Source: Haematobacter genomosp. 1 (lineage in GTDB: Bacteria > Pseudomonadota > Alphaproteobacteria > Rhodobacterales > Rhodobacteraceae). From it: a DNA stretch of 34,593 bases. The DNA is taken from contig NZ_NIPW01000048.1 in assembly GCF_002196855.1 (NCBI RefSeq), positions 1 to 34,593 of the forward strand, given 5' to 3'. A program made the translations under genes and the position numbers. Position 1 is the stretch's first letter; the number at the start of each line of letters is the position of its first letter. Below, piece after piece: positions 7,146-14,768 of this stretch. The notes beneath the pieces are model-generated. The model did no database searches and was not told the DNA's origin. It saw only the letters and a program-made list of their open reading frames with translations.

Positions 7146-7171
7146 ACCCTCCGACGCTTGCGTCGGAGGGT
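7146..7171 (+). terminator. Terminator of the antirestriction gene
   Basis: ACCCTCCGACG (7146-7156) pairs perfectly with CGTCGGAGGGT (7161-7171) around the loop CTTG. A pyrimidine-rich stretch (ATTTCTCTT) follows. It is the strongest terminator-like structure in the first 8 kb. Confidence 0.8.
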
Positions 7172-7785
7172 ATTTCTCTTTGGCTGGCGCCTGCCGCGGT
7201 CGCACGCACGGCTTCTGCTGCGTTCCCGGCGCCGTCCGCTCTGTCATACGGTTGGCTCAGTCCACCTGCACCAAGATAGCCTCTGGACAGCCCGGCCTTT
7301 CGATCTCGGCAATCGGTTGGCGTTTTGCCCCCGGTCGTCATGGGCGTGCAGGGATCAGTCTTTCCCTCATTCCGGCCTCTTTGATCGTGGGTTCCGTGGA
7401 TTGGTTGCACACTCTGATCGCGCTTTCTGCCCTGTCCCTCTTCCCGGTCAAGCGCTTGGGCGGTATGTGCCGATCCGGCGGCCCGGGCCAGTATCCGATC
7501 TGATGAATTGCCTCGCCCGCGGCCGCAGGTCGGGGGGAAGGGCGCAAGCCCGCCTGTTCGCAGTCTGGGTGATCATCGCCGTTGGTTGTCTGTCGGATCT
7601 TCCTGGCGGTTCTTTCAGGATCGCCTCTGTCTCCTGTCTCTCTGGTGTGGACGGGACCGCTCGCATGCGTCCTCTGTGATGGGCTGATCTGGCCGAAGAC
7701 CAGCGCGGCAGCCGCGCTTCGACGTCTCGGCGCAACAGCGTCGCCCGAACTTTCTTCCCCTGGGCTTCGCCCATTCCTCGCGAGG
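7172..7785. other. Long non-coding stretch before DUF736 copy 2
   Basis: Roughly 740 bp separate the antirestriction terminator from ATG 7911, the last 125 bp of which belong to the direct repeat. Open frames here lack ribosome-binding sites and recognisable sequence. Visible structures are the palindrome GCGCGGC-A-GCCGCGC at 7703-7717 and a GGGC-TTC-GCCC hairpin near 7762-7772. In a conjugative plasmid's leading region such a gap could hold a single-strand promoter or priming site, but nothing here proves that. Confidence 0.4.
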
Positions 7786-8276
7786 CAAGAAAGCCCTGCC
7801 TGTGCTGTCGTGGTCCCGGGCGGGACTGCGCCGGCCGTCGTCCCCGGCCTGTCGATCGCCATCGAGGCCGCACTGGAGCGGGCCCGAACACGAGAGAATG
7901 GAGACAGACAATGGCGACCATCGGCACCTTCAAGAAGACCGGCAACGAATACACCGGCGAAATCGTCACCCTGAGCGTTCAGGCCAAGGGCGTGCGCATC
8001 GTCCCGGACCTGCGGGCCACGGGCGAGAATGCGCCCTCGCACCGGATCCTGGTGGGCCGCGCGGAGATCGGTGCCGCCTGGTCGAAGCGCTCGAACGAGG
8101 GCCGGGACTATCTGGGCCTGAAGCTGGACGATCCGAGCTTCTCGCACCCGATCTTCGCGAACCTCTTCGACGACGAGGACGGCGAGGGCTACAGCCTGAT
8201 CTGGTCGCGCCCCAACGGCAACCGGGGGGACTGATCCCCCCAACCACAAGGCCCCGATCGAAAGACCGGCGCCTTT
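7786..8276 (+). repeat. Direct repeat copy 2 (DUF736 gene, leader and decayed terminator)
   Basis: This is the second copy of the 19-507 segment, in the same orientation 7.77 kb downstream. Leader, gene and terminator all match, with scattered substitutions. The terminator hairpin at 8248-8275 is imperfect here because the outer and inner pairs have changed. Confidence 0.85.
7911..8234 (+). CDS. DUF736 domain-containing protein (copy 2)
   Basis: The product has 107 residues and is almost identical to the protein at 143-466; the clearest change is ATGENAPS in place of ATGDKAPT. The start is the ATG after the GGAGACAGACA leader, which is shared by both copies. The role of DUF736 proteins is unknown. 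This copy lies immediately before the resistance island and keeps its upstream region, so it is probably the resident copy, with copy 1 arising by duplication or rearrangement. Confidence 0.88.
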   Translation: MATIGTFKKTGNEYTGEIVTLSVQAKGVRIVPDLRATGENAPSHRILVGRAEIGAAWSKRSNEGRDYLGLKLDDPSFSHPIFANLFDDEDGEGYSLIWSRPNGNRGD

Positions 8277-8588
8277 ACAATTTCTCGCCTTGGTAGGCTG
8301 CTTTGCGGACAAAGCTGCCGCTTGCAGGTGCGGCAGACCAAGACGCACTTCGAGGTCTAAATAATCCGCCGGGCGGATAGCCGACTGACGGGTGCGCGGC
8401 ATTGCACCTGCAGCAAACCCGGGATAGCGGCCATCTGTGCTCGGCGCGGCGATTACGATGCCCCGCGTCCCGTCACGGGCGGAAAGCGGCCAGCCAGGTG
8501 CCAGCCACTATTTAGTCGTCCAGGTAGGAATCAGTCCCAGGCCACGGTCGCCTGGCTGTCACAAAACCTTCGCTTGCGTCGAATCGAT
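8277..8588. other. Gap between DUF736 copy 2 and the ars island
   Basis: No gene can be supported in these 312 bp. The segment marks the left boundary of the resistance island. The end nearest 8588 must contain the promoter of the arsR-arsC gene; TTGCGT (8574-8579) is a possible -35 and TATTTC (8596-8601) a possible -10. Confidence 0.4.
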
Positions 8589-8616
8589 ATATCCATATTT
8601 CATGAAGTATGGATAT
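8589..8616. promoter_or_regulatory. Palindromic ArsR operator overlapping the start codon
   Basis: ATATCCATA (8589-8597) and TATGGATAT (8608-8616) are perfect 9-bp inverted repeats around a 10-nt centre. The right arm contains the ATG start codon (8609) of the arsR-arsC gene. There is no ribosome-binding site upstream, so the message may be leaderless, with autorepression at the start site. Confidence 0.65.
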
Positions 8617-9436
8617 TGATAGCGCCTCAGCCATCTTCTCGACCCTCGGCCACCCAGGACGGCTCTCCGTCTACCGCTTGATCATGCGGCACATGCCTCA
8701 GGCTGTCCGGCCGACCGAGATCTCCCAAGCACTTGGCCTGAAGCAGAACACCCTGTCCCATTATCTTGCGGATCTGGAGGGCGTTGGCCTGATCGTCTCG
8801 ACCAGAGAGGGGCGGTCGATCCTCTACAGCATCGCGCTGCCCCATGCGCGCAACCTCGTCGATTTTCTGGCGCGCGACTGCTGCCGCGGGCGCCCCGATC
8901 TGTGCGACCTCATCATAACAAGAGCTGATCCTGAAATGACCCAGCGTCCCTACAACGTGCTCTTCATCTGCTCGGGCAACTCCGCCCGTTCAATCTTTGC
9001 CGAGGCGATCCTGAACGGGATCGAGGGCGGTCGGTTCCGGGCTTTCTCGGCGGGAACCCGTCCTGGCACCAGTCTGAACCCCTTCGCGGTCGAGCTACTC
9101 GAACGAAATGGCTATGACATTTCACCGCTCCGCTCGAAGCACATCTCGGAGTTTGAAGCCGCTGGTGCGCCGCACATGGATTTCGTCTTCACCGTCTGCG
9201 ATGCGGCGGCAGACGAGGAATGTGCGCCCTGGCCGGGCCAGCCGATCACCGCACATTGGGGACTTCCGGATCCGGTCAAGGCAACCGGGAATGACGCTGA
9301 GAAGGCCCTGGCATTTGCCGAGGCTTTCAGCACGCTGAACAAGCGGATCACGAACTTCGCGGCACTTTCCCTTGAAAACCTAGACAGCATCGCGCGCCAG
9401 GAAGCGGTCGACGAGATCGGCCGAACCCACCTCTGA
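8609..9436 (+). CDS. ArsR regulator fused to thioredoxin-type arsenate reductase
   Basis: The product has 275 residues. Residues 1-105 are an ArsR-family winged helix ([16 protein letters not shown], then the recognition helix region [20 protein letters not shown]). Residues 110-270 are a low-molecular-weight phosphatase-type arsenate reductase with the P-loop CSGNSARS (C121 to R127) and a downstream DPVKATG segment. The fusion would sense arsenite and reduce arsenate in one polypeptide. A Met at residue 110 (nt 8936) could also be an internal start giving free ArsC. The operator lies over the start codon. The gene is followed after 10 bp by GAPDH and arsJ, forming one operon. Confidence 0.9.
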   Translation: MDIDSASAIFSTLGHPGRLSVYRLIMRHMPQAVRPTEISQALGLKQNTLSHYLADLEGVGLIVSTREGRSILYSIALPHARNLVDFLARDCCRGRPDLCDLIITRADPEMTQRPYNVLFICSGNSARSIFAEAILNGIEGGRFRAFSAGTRPGTSLNPFAVELLERNGYDISPLRSKHISEFEAAGAPHMDFVFTVCDAAADEECAPWPGQPITAHWGLPDPVKATGNDAEKALAFAEAFSTLNKRITNFAALSLENLDSIARQEAVDEIGRTHL

Positions 9437-9446
9437 GGACGACAAA

Positions 9447-10457
9447 ATGCCCCGCATTGCACTGAACGGCCTTGGCCGAATGGGTAAGCTTGCCCTGCGC
9501 GACCTGATCGAGACCGGCGCCGAAGGCGATCTGGTGCTGATCAACGATGCTGTGGGCGACCCGGCTCAGCATGCGCTCCTGCTCGAGTTTGACAGCGTCC
9601 ATGGCCGGTGGGCAACACCGGTAGGGCACGATAAGGACGGCCTCACCCTGAAGGGTCGGCACGTCCGCCTCACCTCTGCCAAGCGCATCGAAGATCTGCC
9701 TTTGGCAGAATTGGGCATTGATCTGGTGATCGACTGCACCGGCGTCTTCAAGACGGCCGAAAAGATCGCGCCCTATTTCGCGGTCGGGGTCAAAAAGGTT
9801 GTGGTCTCCGCTCCGGTCAAATCGGACGAGGCGGTGAATCTGGTCTACGGCGTGAACCATGACCAATATGATCCTGCCGAGCACGCGATCATCACCGCGG
9901 CCAGCTGCACCACGAACTGCCTTGCGCCGGTGGTGAAGGTCATCCACGAGAACATCGGTATCCGCCATGGATCGATCACCACGATCCATGACGTGACCAA
10001 CACCCAGACCATCGTCGACCGGCCCGCCAAGGACATGCGTCGAGCCCGTTCCGCCCTGATGAACCTGATCCCGACGACAACGGGCTCGGCCACCGCCATC
10101 ACCATGATCTATCCGGATTTGAAGGGGCGGCTGAACGGCCATGCGGTCCGCGTGCCGCTGCTGAACGCCTCGCTGACCGATTGCGTGTTCGAGGTCGAGC
10201 GGCCGACAACGGCGGAGGAAGTGAACGCGCTGTTCGCCGCCGCGGCGGAGGGCGAGCTGAAGGGGATCCTCGGGTATGAAACCCGTCCCCTTGTCTCGAC
10301 TGACTACCTGAACGACCCCCGTTCCTCCATCATCGATGCCCCGTCGACGATGGTGGTGAACGGCACCCAGGTGAAGGTCTATGCCTGGTATGACAACGAA
10401 TGGGGCTATGCCTGCCGTTTGGCGGACGTTGCCCGCCTGGTTGCACGGTCGCTGTGA
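9447..10457 (+). CDS. gapdh: Arsenate-pathway glyceraldehyde-3-phosphate dehydrogenase
   Basis: The product has 336 residues and is a full-length type I GAPDH: an N-terminal NAD-binding [13 protein letters not shown], the catalytic motif ASCTTNC with C154, and the C-terminal [12 protein letters not shown]. In ars operons next to ArsJ this enzyme uses arsenate in place of phosphate to make 1-arseno-3-phosphoglycerate, which ArsJ exports. GAGGAC precedes ATG 9447 at suitable spacing. The stop shares one base with the arsJ start (TGATG), so the pair is coupled. The context rather than the sequence separates it from a glycolytic GAPDH. Confidence 0.92.
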   Translation: MPRIALNGLGRMGKLALRDLIETGAEGDLVLINDAVGDPAQHALLLEFDSVHGRWATPVGHDKDGLTLKGRHVRLTSAKRIEDLPLAELGIDLVIDCTGVFKTAEKIAPYFAVGVKKVVVSAPVKSDEAVNLVYGVNHDQYDPAEHAIITAASCTTNCLAPVVKVIHENIGIRHGSITTIHDVTNTQTIVDRPAKDMRRARSALMNLIPTTTGSATAITMIYPDLKGRLNGHAVRVPLLNASLTDCVFEVERPTTAEEVNALFAAAAEGELKGILGYETRPLVSTDYLNDPRSSIIDAPSTMVVNGTQVKVYAWYDNEWGYACRLADVARLVARSL

Positions 10458-11740
10458 TGGCCGAAAGCGCCGTCTCCAACCCGCTTCGGGCCTATGCGGC
10501 GGTCACCGCCGCCTATTGGGCCTTCATGCTCTCCGATGGCGCGCTTCGCATGCTGGTGCTGTTGCATTTCAACAGCCTCGGGTTCTCGCCCATCCAGTTG
10601 GCCTATCTCTTCCTGCTCTATGAGCTGGCGGGGATCATCACCAACCTCTGTGTCGGCTGGATCGCCGCCCGGTTCGGCTTGGCCGCAACGCTTTACGGTG
10701 GGCTCGCCCTTCAGATCGCGGCCTTGGCCGCGCTGACCCAGCTCGACCCGTCCTGGGGTGTCGCCGTATCTGTGGCCTTCGTCATGGCGGTCCAGGGCGC
10801 CAGCGGTGTCGCAAAAGACCTGGCGAAGATGTCGTCGAAGTCGGCGGTGAAACTGCTCGCGCCATCCGGTGAGGGCGGGCTCTTCCGCTGGGTCGCCATT
10901 CTAACCGGCTCGAAGAACGCGGTGAAAGGCGCCGGGTTCTTCTTGGGCGCGGCGCTCCTTGGCCTTGCGAGTTTCGCGGTGGCCATCTGGTCCATGGCGG
11001 CCGTCCTGGCGGTGATCCTGATCGCCACGGCCATTTTCCTGCCGAAGGGCCTGCCGGTCGGTAAGAAAGGCACAAAATTCAGCAGCGTGTGGTCGCGCGA
11101 TCCGCTGATCAACCGCCTCAGCCTGGCGCGGATGTTCCTGTTCGGGGCCCGCGATGTCTGGTTCGTGGTCGGCATCCCGATCTACTTCCAGGCCGTGCTG
11201 TCCGATGGCACCGCGGAGGGGCGGCGCGAGGCCTTCTTCCTGATCGGGGGCTTCATGGCACTGTGGATCATCGCCTATGGCGCGGTCCAGGGCTTCGCCC
11301 CGAAGATCGTCAGGTCCGCGACCGATCCGAAACGCGCCGCGATCCGGTGGGCCGGGCTGCTGGTGCCGATCCCCTTTGCCCTGGCGGCGCTCGCCTTCCT
11401 CTCGCCGGCTCCGGCGATCTGGCTGACGGCCTCGATCGTCACCGGACTGCTGATCTTCGGCTTCGTTTTCGCCGTCAACAGCGCGGTCCATTCCTACCTG
11501 ATCCTCGCTTTCTCGAAGAATGAGCGGGTCACCATGGATGTGGGCTTCTACTACATGGCCAATGCGGCGGGCCGTCTTCTCGGAACGCTGCTTTCTGGCC
11601 TGAGCTACCAGTTCGGCGGCCTGCCGCTCTGCCTCGCGACCTCGGGCGTGATGGCACTGGCCAGCTGGCTCGCCATCCAACGATTGAAGCCGGACGCGAC
11701 ACCCGGCCTCGAAACCACCTCTTCCGCCAAATCTGCCTAG
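10457..11740 (+). CDS. arsJ: ArsJ organoarsenical MFS efflux permease
   Basis: The product has 427 residues and about 11-12 hydrophobic segments. It matches ArsJ: MFS start with LRAYAAVTAAYWAFMLSDGALRMLVL, the QGASGVAKDLAKMSSKSAVK loop, and the TGSKNAVKGAGFF segment. ArsJ exports 1-arseno-3-phosphoglycerate across the inner membrane. ATG 10457 overlaps the GAPDH stop by one base; earlier Met codons lie inside GAPDH and are rejected. It closes the arsR-arsC/gapdh/arsJ operon, with a hairpin at 11749-11780 behind it. Confidence 0.93.
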   Translation: MAESAVSNPLRAYAAVTAAYWAFMLSDGALRMLVLLHFNSLGFSPIQLAYLFLLYELAGIITNLCVGWIAARFGLAATLYGGLALQIAALAALTQLDPSWGVAVSVAFVMAVQGASGVAKDLAKMSSKSAVKLLAPSGEGGLFRWVAILTGSKNAVKGAGFFLGAALLGLASFAVAIWSMAAVLAVILIATAIFLPKGLPVGKKGTKFSSVWSRDPLINRLSLARMFLFGARDVWFVVGIPIYFQAVLSDGTAEGRREAFFLIGGFMALWIIAYGAVQGFAPKIVRSATDPKRAAIRWAGLLVPIPFALAALAFLSPAPAIWLTASIVTGLLIFGFVFAVNSAVHSYLILAFSKNERVTMDVGFYYMANAAGRLLGTLLSGLSYQFGGLPLCLATSGVMALASWLAIQRLKPDATPGLETTSSAKSA

Positions 11741-11748
11741 GAGAAAGC

Positions 11749-11780
11749 GCCGCACACCGCCCCTTCGGGCGCGCTGCGGC
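11749..11780 (+). terminator. Hairpin after arsJ
   Basis: GCCGCA (11749-11754) pairs with TGCGGC (11775-11780), and GCCC/GGGC pair inside around a CTTC loop (11759-11770). It begins 9 bp after the arsJ stop. No T run follows, so termination is likely but not certain. Confidence 0.5.
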
Positions 11781-11829
11781 ATCGCCACGACGACCCAAAC
11801 AACAAAGGAGGCCAAAAGGCAGCCAAGCC

Positions 11830-12066
11830 ATGAAGTGCAATCAACTGGTCGATGCGGGCCGACGCCATTTCCTGCGAGGTGCCCATTTTGTTCCGGCAAT
11901 TTCATGTTTCGGTTTGCGGCACATCCTACCCGGGGGATGCATGAGGTCCATCCTGCAGTCTCTTGCCCTCAGATTCCCGCGCAACTCTGGCGTAACCGTA
12001 GCTTCATGGGCCGAGGTTTCGCCCATGAAATGCCCGCCATTTGTCAGAGCACTGGGACAGGGATGA
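11830..12066 (+). pseudogene. Probable remnant of the arsenite oxidase small subunit gene (aioB leader)
   Basis: The first 19 codons encode MKCNQLVDAGRRHFLRGAH, which contains a twin-arginine export motif (RRHFLRG) and looks to me like the start of AioB, the Rieske subunit of arsenite oxidase. AAGGAGG and AAAAGG lie just upstream. After that the similarity ends: no Rieske Cys-His motifs follow, and the frame stops after 78 codons with unremarkable sequence. I read this as a truncated aioB left by a deletion that joined the ars and chr modules. It could instead be a short orphan Tat substrate. Confidence 0.45.
12003..12029. repeat. Inverted repeat between arsJ and chrA
   Basis: TTCATGGGC (12003-12011) and GCCCATGAA (12021-12029) are perfect inverted repeats around a 9-nt centre. 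The site lies in the convergent gap behind arsJ and chrA. It could be a bidirectional terminator without T tracts, a protein-binding site, or a scar of the rearrangement that truncated the neighbouring gene. Confidence 0.4.
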
Positions 12067-12143
12067 TGGCGAAAAGCAGAAATCGCCCCGCCACCACGAC
12101 AAGATGAGTATCGTTTTACTCTCAGGGATCACGGTGCATCTGA

Positions 12144-13508
12144 TCAGATCAGGCCGACAAGGTGCAACGCCATCCCGGCAAACGCGGCACCTGCAAGCAC
12201 CTGGACCATGCCAATCTTTAGCCGGAACACCGCGATCAGTGCCAGAGCCGACAGGGCCGCCGCCATCCAGTCGATCGAGCCCATAACCGGCAGCTGAAGC
12301 GATACCGGCCCCGCCTGAACATCCGCCACCTGCCGCCAAATGACGTGAATGGCGAACCACAGCGCCAGGTTCAGGATCACCCCTACCACCGCCGCAGTGA
12401 CGGCTGACAGCGCGGCAGACAAAGCGCGGTTCGCCCGCACCCCCTCCATGAAGGGTGCTCCGAGGAAGATCCAGGCAAAGCAAGGCGCAAACGTCACCCA
12501 GGTGGCGACCAGCCCGCCCACGGTGCCCGCTAGCAGCGGGGCCGCCCAGCCCGCCTCGCGCATCGCGCCCATGAAGCCCACGAATTGTAGCACCATAATC
12601 AGCGGGCCGGGCGTGGTTTCGGCCATACCCAACCCGTCGAGCATCTCACCGGGTTCGAGCCAGCCATAGGTTCCGACCGCCTCCTGCGCGACCCAGGCCA
12701 AGACCGCATAGGCCCCGCCAAAGGTCAGCAACGCCAGTTTTGAGAAATAGGTGGCGATGTCGGTGAAGACACTGCCGGGGGCGAGCACAACCAGCACCCC
12801 CACCGGCACCAGCCATAGCGCGATCATGGCCAGACCGGCGCGCAACGCCCCCGCCCGGGCGGCGGGCGGCAGCAAGACCTCTTCGCCCAGCAAGGTTTCA
12901 GCATCGGCGACATGCGCCTTGCCCGCCGCACCATGCTCCCCACCGCCGACAAAGGCTGCAAGTCCCGCTTTTGCACCCGCCCAGCCGATCATGGCCGCCA
13001 CCGCCACGATCAGCGGGAAGGGCGCGCCAAAGGCGAAGATGGCGATGAAGGACGCCGCCGCGATCCCCCGCATCGCGTTGTTCTTCAGCGCTCGACGCCC
13101 CACCCGCACCACGGCCTGCAAGACGATGGCCAGCACCGCCGCCTTCAGCCCAAAGAACAGCGCCGCGACAAAGCCCACCTCGCCCCAGACCGCATAGATC
13201 CAGCTCAGCCCCATGATGGCCAGCATCCCGGGCAGGATGAACAGCCCGCCCGCGATCAGCGCGCCCCGGACCCCATGAATCAGCCAGCCAATATAGGTGG
13301 CGAGCTGCTGCGCCTCGGGGCCGGGCAGCAACATGCAGAAATTCAGCGCGTGCAGGAAACGGCCATCGCCCAGCCATTTCTTCTCCTCGACCAGAACACG
13401 GTGCATGACGGCGATCTGGCCCGCAGGGCCGCCGAACGAGAGGGCCGCGATGCGCGCCCAGACTCTGGCGGCTTCGCCAATGGTCGGAAAACCGGATGTG
13501 GGCGTCAT
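12144..13508 (-). CDS. chrA: ChrA chromate efflux transporter (two-domain type)
   Basis: The product has 454 residues and two homologous hydrophobic halves, as in long-chain CHR family proteins. The N-terminal half has LSFGGPAGQIAVM and LLPGPEAQQLATYIG; the C-terminal half repeats this as LLTFGGAYAVL and TTPGPLIMVLQFVGF. ChrA expels chromate from the cytoplasm and in this family lowers chromate accumulation. The start ATG (13508-13506) overlaps the chrB stop as ATGA, so translation is coupled. An upstream Met at 13565 lies inside chrB and is rejected. Confidence 0.92.
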   Translation of the reverse strand: MTPTSGFPTIGEAARVWARIAALSFGGPAGQIAVMHRVLVEEKKWLGDGRFLHALNFCMLLPGPEAQQLATYIGWLIHGVRGALIAGGLFILPGMLAIMGLSWIYAVWGEVGFVAALFFGLKAAVLAIVLQAVVRVGRRALKNNAMRGIAAASFIAIFAFGAPFPLIVAVAAMIGWAGAKAGLAAFVGGGEHGAAGKAHVADAETLLGEEVLLPPAARAGALRAGLAMIALWLVPVGVLVVLAPGSVFTDIATYFSKLALLTFGGAYAVLAWVAQEAVGTYGWLEPGEMLDGLGMAETTPGPLIMVLQFVGFMGAMREAGWAAPLLAGTVGGLVATWVTFAPCFAWIFLGAPFMEGVRANRALSAALSAVTAAVVGVILNLALWFAIHVIWRQVADVQAGPVSLQLPVMGSIDWMAAALSALALIAVFRLKIGMVQVLAGAAFAGMALHLVGLI

Positions 13509-14353
13509 TTCGCTGACTTTCCATGGCTTTGCCAGGTGTGGGTTTCCCCGGTAGCGTCGCGGCACCAGCGGTAGAAGGCGTCATACAGCGCCATCCCCGC
13601 CTCCAGCTGCTCCAGATCAGCGACATGCATCCGCGAAAGGCCAAGCGAGGCGGCAATAAGACCGGCGCATTCTGGTGCCAGATCTGGGCGCGCCGTGTCG
13701 GCCCCCCGCACGATCGTAGCCAGCCGGTCCAGTGCCGGGATCGACAGGTCAAATTCCGCAATCAGTGTATCGAAGGTGCAGGTCTCGCCGCGATGGCTCC
13801 AGAACACGCCGTCGATGTCATAAGGGGCGGCCCCGAAGGTCTCGGCCACTGCCTGAACCTCGGAGGGCGTAACATAGAGAAACACCGCGCGGGGGTCGAT
13901 GAAGCGGCGGATCAGCCAGGGGCAGGCGATGCGATCAATCTTGGGGCGGGAACGGGTCACCCAGAGACTGCGGCCCGCTCCGTCCGGGCGGGGCAGCTTC
14001 GCCGGATCAAAGGTCGGCAGCCCGCCCGCAACCCAGGCGGCATGGCCGCCTTCCAGATATTCGGCGGCCAACCCCTCATGGCGTAGCCAGGCCGCGACAC
14101 CCTGGCTGCGACCGTGCCCTTCAGCACAGACGACCAGAACCGGTCGACCGGGCGCTTCGCCCCTCAGTTCCCGCGCGAGGTGGGACAGCGCCTCGCGCAC
14201 AAGCCCGGTTTCGGGCACGGCACGCGCGGTGGCGATCAATCGCGGGTCCGCGTTGCGCAGGGCATCACGGCGCACATCCAGCACGACAGGCGCCTTTGGC
14301 GTGCCGATTAGTTTAGACAGTTTTTCGCAGGTCATCGCATCAGGCGCAGGCAT
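13505..14353 (-). CDS. chrB: ChrB-type chromate resistance protein with N-terminal rhodanese domain
   Basis: The product has 282 residues. Residues 8-105 form a rhodanese-like domain (VVLDVRRDAL, then the active loop CAEGHGRS with C76). Residues 125-275 are the ChrB domain (WVTRSRPKIDRIACPWLIRRF, then DIDGVFWSHRGETCTFDTLIAEF). ChrB proteins are linked to chromate sensing and reduction. ATG 14353 is preceded by AAGGAGG at good spacing; the frame runs up to 14437 without a better site. It forms a two-gene operon with chrA. The rhodanese domain replaces the usual N-terminal part of regulatory ChrB, so an enzymatic sulfur-transfer or reductase role is possible. Confidence 0.85.
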   Translation of the reverse strand: MPAPDAMTCEKLSKLIGTPKAPVVLDVRRDALRNADPRLIATARAVPETGLVREALSHLARELRGEAPGRPVLVVCAEGHGRSQGVAAWLRHEGLAAEYLEGGHAAWVAGGLPTFDPAKLPRPDGAGRSLWVTRSRPKIDRIACPWLIRRFIDPRAVFLYVTPSEVQAVAETFGAAPYDIDGVFWSHRGETCTFDTLIAEFDLSIPALDRLATIVRGADTARPDLAPECAGLIAASLGLSRMHVADLEQLEAGMALYDAFYRWCRDATGETHTWQSHGKSAK

Positions 14354-14768
14354 GTGCGTTCCCTCCTTGGGTTCAATGGAACGGGATTGGAACGCGAGTT
14401 TCAGCTGACGCCTCGTGGGGAGCTCGCGGATCCCCATATGGCGAACATGGCCTTATCACGCAGCAAGATGTCAAGATGGACGCCGTTCGATCTCTTGGAC
14501 CTGTGATCCGGCAGGGCTGCCGGAACGCCCCTTTTTTGATGATCTTGGTTCTGCAGAAATCTGGCTTTGGCTTGGGGCTTCTGAGCGGTGAGATCGCAGT
14601 TGATCCTTTTCCTTCGAAGACCGAGCGGGCCGTGCTGGCTCCAGACCTTTGTTGCCCGGCCAATGCGGCAGGCCAACGGATGCCGCACTCATCGCCCGGC
14701 ATCGAGGCCCGTGTTGACGCTCTGACGGCCTTGAGGACACTTGGCGCCATCTGTCAGAGCTCGGCACG
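14354..14768. other. Gap between chrB and the ACR3-like gene
   Basis: No gene is supported. The right part follows the stop of the minus-strand permease at 14769, and the left part must contain the chrB promoter. A perfect hairpin, TCCGGCA-GGGC-TGCCGGA (14507-14524), is followed on the plus strand seven bases later by TTTTTT. Its direction does not fit the minus-strand genes, so its role is unclear. Confidence 0.4.

Noticed and set aside
7338-8402. 354-codon open frame on the minus strand across the DUF736 copy 2 region
   Set aside because: It is antisense to the well-supported DUF736 gene and its leader. High GC makes long antisense frames common, there is no ribosome-binding site, and the product resembles no family.
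10901-11905. 334-codon minus-strand open frame
   Set aside because: Antisense of arsJ, with the same Arg/Gly/Asp-rich shadow composition and no start signal.
14507-14536. Hairpin followed by TTTTTT as a terminator
   Set aside because: The T run is on the plus strand and seven bases away from the stem, while all nearby genes are on the minus strand, so it is mentioned only in the gap entry.
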